From: Rhynochetos jubatus
Taxonomy: Eukaryota; Chordata; Aves; Eurypygiformes; Rhynochetidae
NCBI GenBank assembly: GCA_027574665.1
Contig: CM050657.1
Location: forward strand, 30,875,408 to 30,939,407
Direction of reading: 5' to 3'
Length of the DNA: 64,000 nt
Part shown: positions 60,823-64,000 of the stretch, piece by piece
Layout: every line of letters starts with the position of its first letter
How positions within the stretch are numbered: position 1 is the first letter of the stretch
Position numbers and translations under genes: made by a program
Notes under the pieces: model-generated
Database searches by the model: none
The model's input: the letters and a program-made list of their open reading frames with translations, nothing else
Told to the model about the DNA's origin: nothing

Positions 60823-63714
60823 TATACAGAGCTCTGTCTTAAGAGGCATGCAGTGCTCTGCCAAAACAAACAAGGTTTCCCTAAGAAATTCTCTCGTAGC
60901 CCTTTCCCTTTTGGAGGAAAAGGGAGAGGTTTGTTTCTAAGCTTTGCAAGCGGTCCCGCGCTCTGCCGAAAAGGGAACGAACTGCTAGAGCACAGCGAGA
61001 GAAAAGAGCGTAAGCAATTCCTTCCTAGCTCTTTCTGTTGCCGAGGAACTGTGGCACTGTTGGAACTGGAGATTGCAAGCAACACAGCGATCCGGCTGCT
61101 CTGGCACGCAGTGCTCTGCAAAGGCGCAGCAAGAAGGGACAAGAAATTCTCTCCTAACTCTTTCTGTTTGGTCGCATTACAGTGCTGCTTCAGATGTCCG
61201 TGTTCGGGCAGACGCTTCAACGAGCCGCGCATTCCAGCCTCTCCGAGCCTGTTAGCACAGAGAAGGTGACCCTGTGGATTTCGACTTTCCCGGGGATCCA
61301 GAGCTCTGTCTTAAGAGGCATGCAGTGCTCTGCCAAAACAAACAAGGTTTCCCTAAGAAATTCTCTCGTAGCTCTTTCCCTTTTGGAGGAAAAGGGAGAG
61401 CTTTGTTTCTAAGCTTTGCAAGCGGTCCCGCGCTCTGCCGAAAAGGGAACGAACTGCTAGAGCACAGCGAGAGAAAAGAGCATAAGCAATTCCTTCCTAG
61501 CTCTTTCTGTTGCCGAGGAACTGTGGCACTGTTGGAACTGGAGATTGCAAGCAACACAGCGATCCGGCTGCTCTGGCACGCAGTGCTCTGCAAAGGCGCA
61601 GCAAGAAGGGACAAGAAATTCTCTCCTAACTCTTTCTGTTTGGTCGCATTACGGTGCTGCTTCAGATGTCCGTGTTCGGGCAGACGCTTCAACGAGCCGC
61701 GCATTCCAGCCTCTCCGAGCCTGTTAGCACAGAGAAGGTGACCCTGTGGATTTCGACTTTCCCGGGGATACAGAGCTCTGTCTTAAGAGGCATGCAGTGC
61801 TCTGCCAAAACAAACAAGGTTTCCCTAAGAAATTCCCTCGTAGCTCTTTCCGTTTTGGAGGAAAAGGGAGAGGTTTGTTTCTAAGCTTTGCAAGCGGTCC
61901 CGCGCTCTGCCGAAAAGGGAACGAACTGCTAGAGCACAGCGAGAGAAAAGAGCGTAAGCAATTCCTTCCTAGCTCTTTCTGTTGCCGAGGAACTGTGGCA
62001 CTGTTGGAACTGGAGATTGCAAGCAACACAGCGATCCGGCTGCTCTGGCACGCAGTGCTCTGCAAAGGCGCAGCAAGAAGGGACAAGAAATTCTCTCCTA
62101 ACTCTTTCTCTTTGGTCGCATTACAGTGCTGCTTCAGATGTCCGTGTTCGGGCAGACGCTTCAACGAGCCGCGCATTCGAGCCTCTCGGAGCCTGTTAGC
62201 ACAGAGAAGGTGACCCTGTGGATTTCGACTTTCCCGGGGATACAGAGCTCTGTCTTAAGAGGCATGCAGTGCTCTGCCAAAACAAACAAGGTTTCCCTAA
62301 GAAATTCCCTCGTAGCTCTTTCCCTTTTGGAGGAAAAGGGAGAGGTCTGTTTCTAAGCTTTGCAAGCGGTCCCGCGCTCTGCCGAAAAGGGAACGAACTG
62401 CTAGAGCACAGCGAGAGAAAACAGCGTAAGCAATTCCTTCCTAGCTCTTTCTGTTGCCGAGGAACTGTGGCACTGTTGGAACTGGAGATTGCAAGCAACA
62501 CAGCGATCCGGCTGCTCTGGCACGCAGTTCTCTGCAAAGGCGCAGGAAGAAGGGACAAGAAATTCTCTCCTAACTCTTTCTGTTTGGTCGCATTACAGTG
62601 CTGCTTCAGATGGCCGTGTTCGGGCAGACGCTTCAACGAGCCGCGCATTCCAGCCTCTCCGAGCCTGTTAGCACAGAGAAGGTGACCCTGTGGATTTCGA
62701 CTTTCCCGGGGTATACAGAGCTCTGTCTTAAGAGGCATGCAGTGCTCTGCCAAAACAAACAAGGTTTCCCTAAGAAATTCTCTCGTAGCCCTTTCCCTTT
62801 TGGAGGAAAAGGGAGAGGTTTGTTTCTAAGCTTTGCACGCGGTCCCGCGCTCTGCCGAAAAGGGAACGAACTGCTAGAGCACAGCGAGAGAAAAGAGCGT
62901 AAGCAATTCCTTCCTAGCTCTTTCTGTTGCCGAGGAACTGTGGCACTGTTGGAACTGGAGATTGCAAGCAACACAGCGATCCGGCTGCTCTGGCACGCAG
63001 TGCTCTGCAAAGGCGCAGCAAGAAGGGACAAGAAATTCTCTCCTAACTCTTTCTGTTTGGTCGCATTACAGTGCTGCTCCAGATGTCCGTGTTCGGGCAG
63101 ACGCTTCAACGAGCCGCGCATTCGAGCCTCTCCGAGCCTGTTAGCACAGAGAAGGTGTCCCTGTGGATTTCGACTTTCCCGGGGATACAGAGCTCTGTCT
63201 TAAGAGGCATGCAGTGCTCTGCCAAAACAAACAAGGTTTCCCTAAGAAATCCTCTCGTAGCTCTTTCCCTTTTGGAGGAAAAGGGAGAGGTTTGTTTCTA
63301 AGCTTTGCAAGCGGTCCCGCGCTCTGCCGAAAAGGGAACGAACTGCTAGAGCACAGCGAGAGAAAACAGCGTAAGCAATTCCTTCCTAGCTCTTTCTGTT
63401 GCCGAGGAACTGTGGCACTGTTGGAACTGGAGACTGCAAGCAACACAGCGGTCCGGCTGCTCTGGCACGCAGTGCTCTGCAAAGGCGCAGCAAGAAGGGA
63501 CAAGAAATTCTCTCCTAACTCTTTCTGTTTGGTCGCATTACAGTGCTGCTTCAGATGGCCGTGTTCGGGCAGACGCTTCAACGAGCCGCGCATTCCAGCC
63601 TCTCCGAGCCTGTTAGCACAGAGAAGGTGACCCTGTGGATTTCGACTTTCCCGGGGATACAGAGCTCTGTCTTAAGAGGCATGCAGTGCTCTGCCAAAAC
63701 AAACAAGGTTTCCC

Positions 63715-64000
63715 TAAGAAATCCTCTCGTAGCTCTTTCCCTTTTGGAGGAAAAGGGAGAGGTCTGTTTCTAAGCTTTGCAAGCGGTCCCGCGCTCTGCC
63801 GAAAAGGGAACGAACTGCTAGAGCACAGCGAGAGAAAAGAGCGTAAGCAATTCCTTCCTAGCTCTTTCTGTTGCCGAGGAACTGTGGCACTGTTGGAACT
63901 GGAGACTGCAAGCAACACAGCGGTCCGGCTGCTCTGGCACGCAGTGCTCTGCAAAGGCGCAGCAAGAAGGGACAAGAAATTCTCTCCTAACTCTTTCTGT
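63715..64000 (+). repeat. Partial 472-bp unit at right window edge
   Basis: Contains complete A (63715-63843), complete B (63844-63972) and the first 28 bases of C (63973-64000). The window ends inside the array. Confidence 0.95.

Larger units (their letters stand above)
49079..63714 (+). repeat. Domain 4: 31 full-length units
   Basis: 27 units are 472 bp and four are 473 bp, with the inserted T at 57989, 59406, 60823 and 62712. No short unit occurs. Unit types from domains 1 and 2 are mixed. The haplotype with inserted T plus gtagccctttccc, first seen at 23-27 kb, returns here. The pair of units around 51303 (cttaaacgagc with ccagactctcc, then gagactgcaagcaacacagcg) repeats a pair around 19871. 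The variant gtagctcttcccc marks three units (52.87, 53.34 and 54.77 kb). Confidence 0.9.
1..64000. repeat. Satellite DNA array spanning the whole window
   Basis: Every part of the window belongs to one family of head-to-tail tandem repeats. I used the start of subrepeat A (taagaaattc and close variants, followed by ctcgtagctcttt) as the unit border and followed it from 183 to 63715. The distances are 126 full units (118 of 472 bp, 8 of 473 bp), 8 units of 272 bp and 7 of 268 bp, and they sum exactly to the span. No unique DNA, mobile element or inverted block interrupts the array, and both ends of the window lie inside a unit, so the true array is larger than 64 kb. Long homogenised arrays of this kind are characteristic of eukaryotic heterochromatin, often at or near centromeres or on sex chromosomes. 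Chromosomal location, species and published family name cannot be read from the sequence. Confidence 0.98.

Noticed and set aside
62598-63203. Longest plus-strand frame (201 codons) and the 186-188-codon frames at 473-bp units
   Set aside because: They are longer only because the one-base insertion shifts one unit's frame into that of the next. No new sequence is involved.
1-64000. CRISPR array
   Set aside because: The repeats are contiguous 472-bp units without unique spacers, far larger than CRISPR repeats, and no cas genes are present.
1-64000. Ribosomal DNA spacer repeats
   Set aside because: No rRNA gene sequence or promoter-like duplication appears in 64 kb, and spacer repeat blocks are normally much shorter than this.
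1-64000. Plant origin from the CAAAA motif in gccaaaacaaac
   Set aside because: The short A-rich motif has been noted in plant satellites but is too common to be diagnostic. The host remains undetermined.
1-64000. Assignment to a named satellite family or species
   Set aside because: I do not recognise the unit with confidence. A search of the 472-bp consensus against repeat and genome databases would decide it.

Overview
The whole 64-kb window is one uninterrupted satellite DNA array. I see no protein-coding gene, RNA gene, transposon, CRISPR array or unique flanking sequence. All units are head-to-tail in the same orientation, and both window ends cut through a unit. The dominant unit is 472 bp, about 50% GC and rich in CpG (about 25 per unit by hand count). 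This scale of homogenised tandem repetition, with local higher-order repeats, is typical of eukaryotic centromeric, pericentromeric or sex-chromosome heterochromatin. I cannot name the species or match the repeat to a published family. Variants that look like CpG decay suggest a genome with germline cytosine methylation, such as a vertebrate or plant.

Unit anatomy, taking 655-1126 as reference. The 472-bp unit is a degenerate trimer: subrepeat A (129 bp), subrepeat B (129 bp) and subrepeat C (214 bp). A and B align without gaps at about 55% identity (71 of 129 by hand). C consists of a 36-bp head related to the starts of A and B, a private 70-bp segment, and a 108-bp tail related to the ends of A and B. 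Each unit also carries a 27-bp imperfect hairpin and a 35-bp cluster of four perfect palindromes.

Layout, with unit borders placed at the start of A. (1) 1-182: partial unit. (2) 183-21422: 45 units of exactly 472 bp, the most uniform domain, with duplicated blocks of 3-5 units. (3) 21423-37002: 33 units of a second sequence type, four of them 473 bp through a single inserted T, including a nearly perfect 1,889-bp four-unit higher-order repeat at 23253-27030. (4) 37003-49078: a mosaic of 17 full 472-bp units and 15 short units (eight of 272 bp, seven of 268 bp). The short units are dimers, A plus a 139-143-bp subrepeat D, lacking one whole subrepeat and the 70-bp segment. Part of this zone is organised as a 2,696-bp higher-order repeat. 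(5) 49079-63714: 31 full units, four of them 473 bp, with a 1,417-bp three-unit higher-order repeat near 57-61 kb. (6) 63715-64000: partial unit. In total there are 141 complete units, and the anchor distances account for every base.

The point of most interest is the mosaic zone. It appears to preserve a simpler dimeric relative of the trimeric satellite, alternating with it in an ordered pattern, and neighbouring full units carry hybrid sequence. The long open reading frames on both strands repeat once per unit and are by-products of the repeat, not genes.
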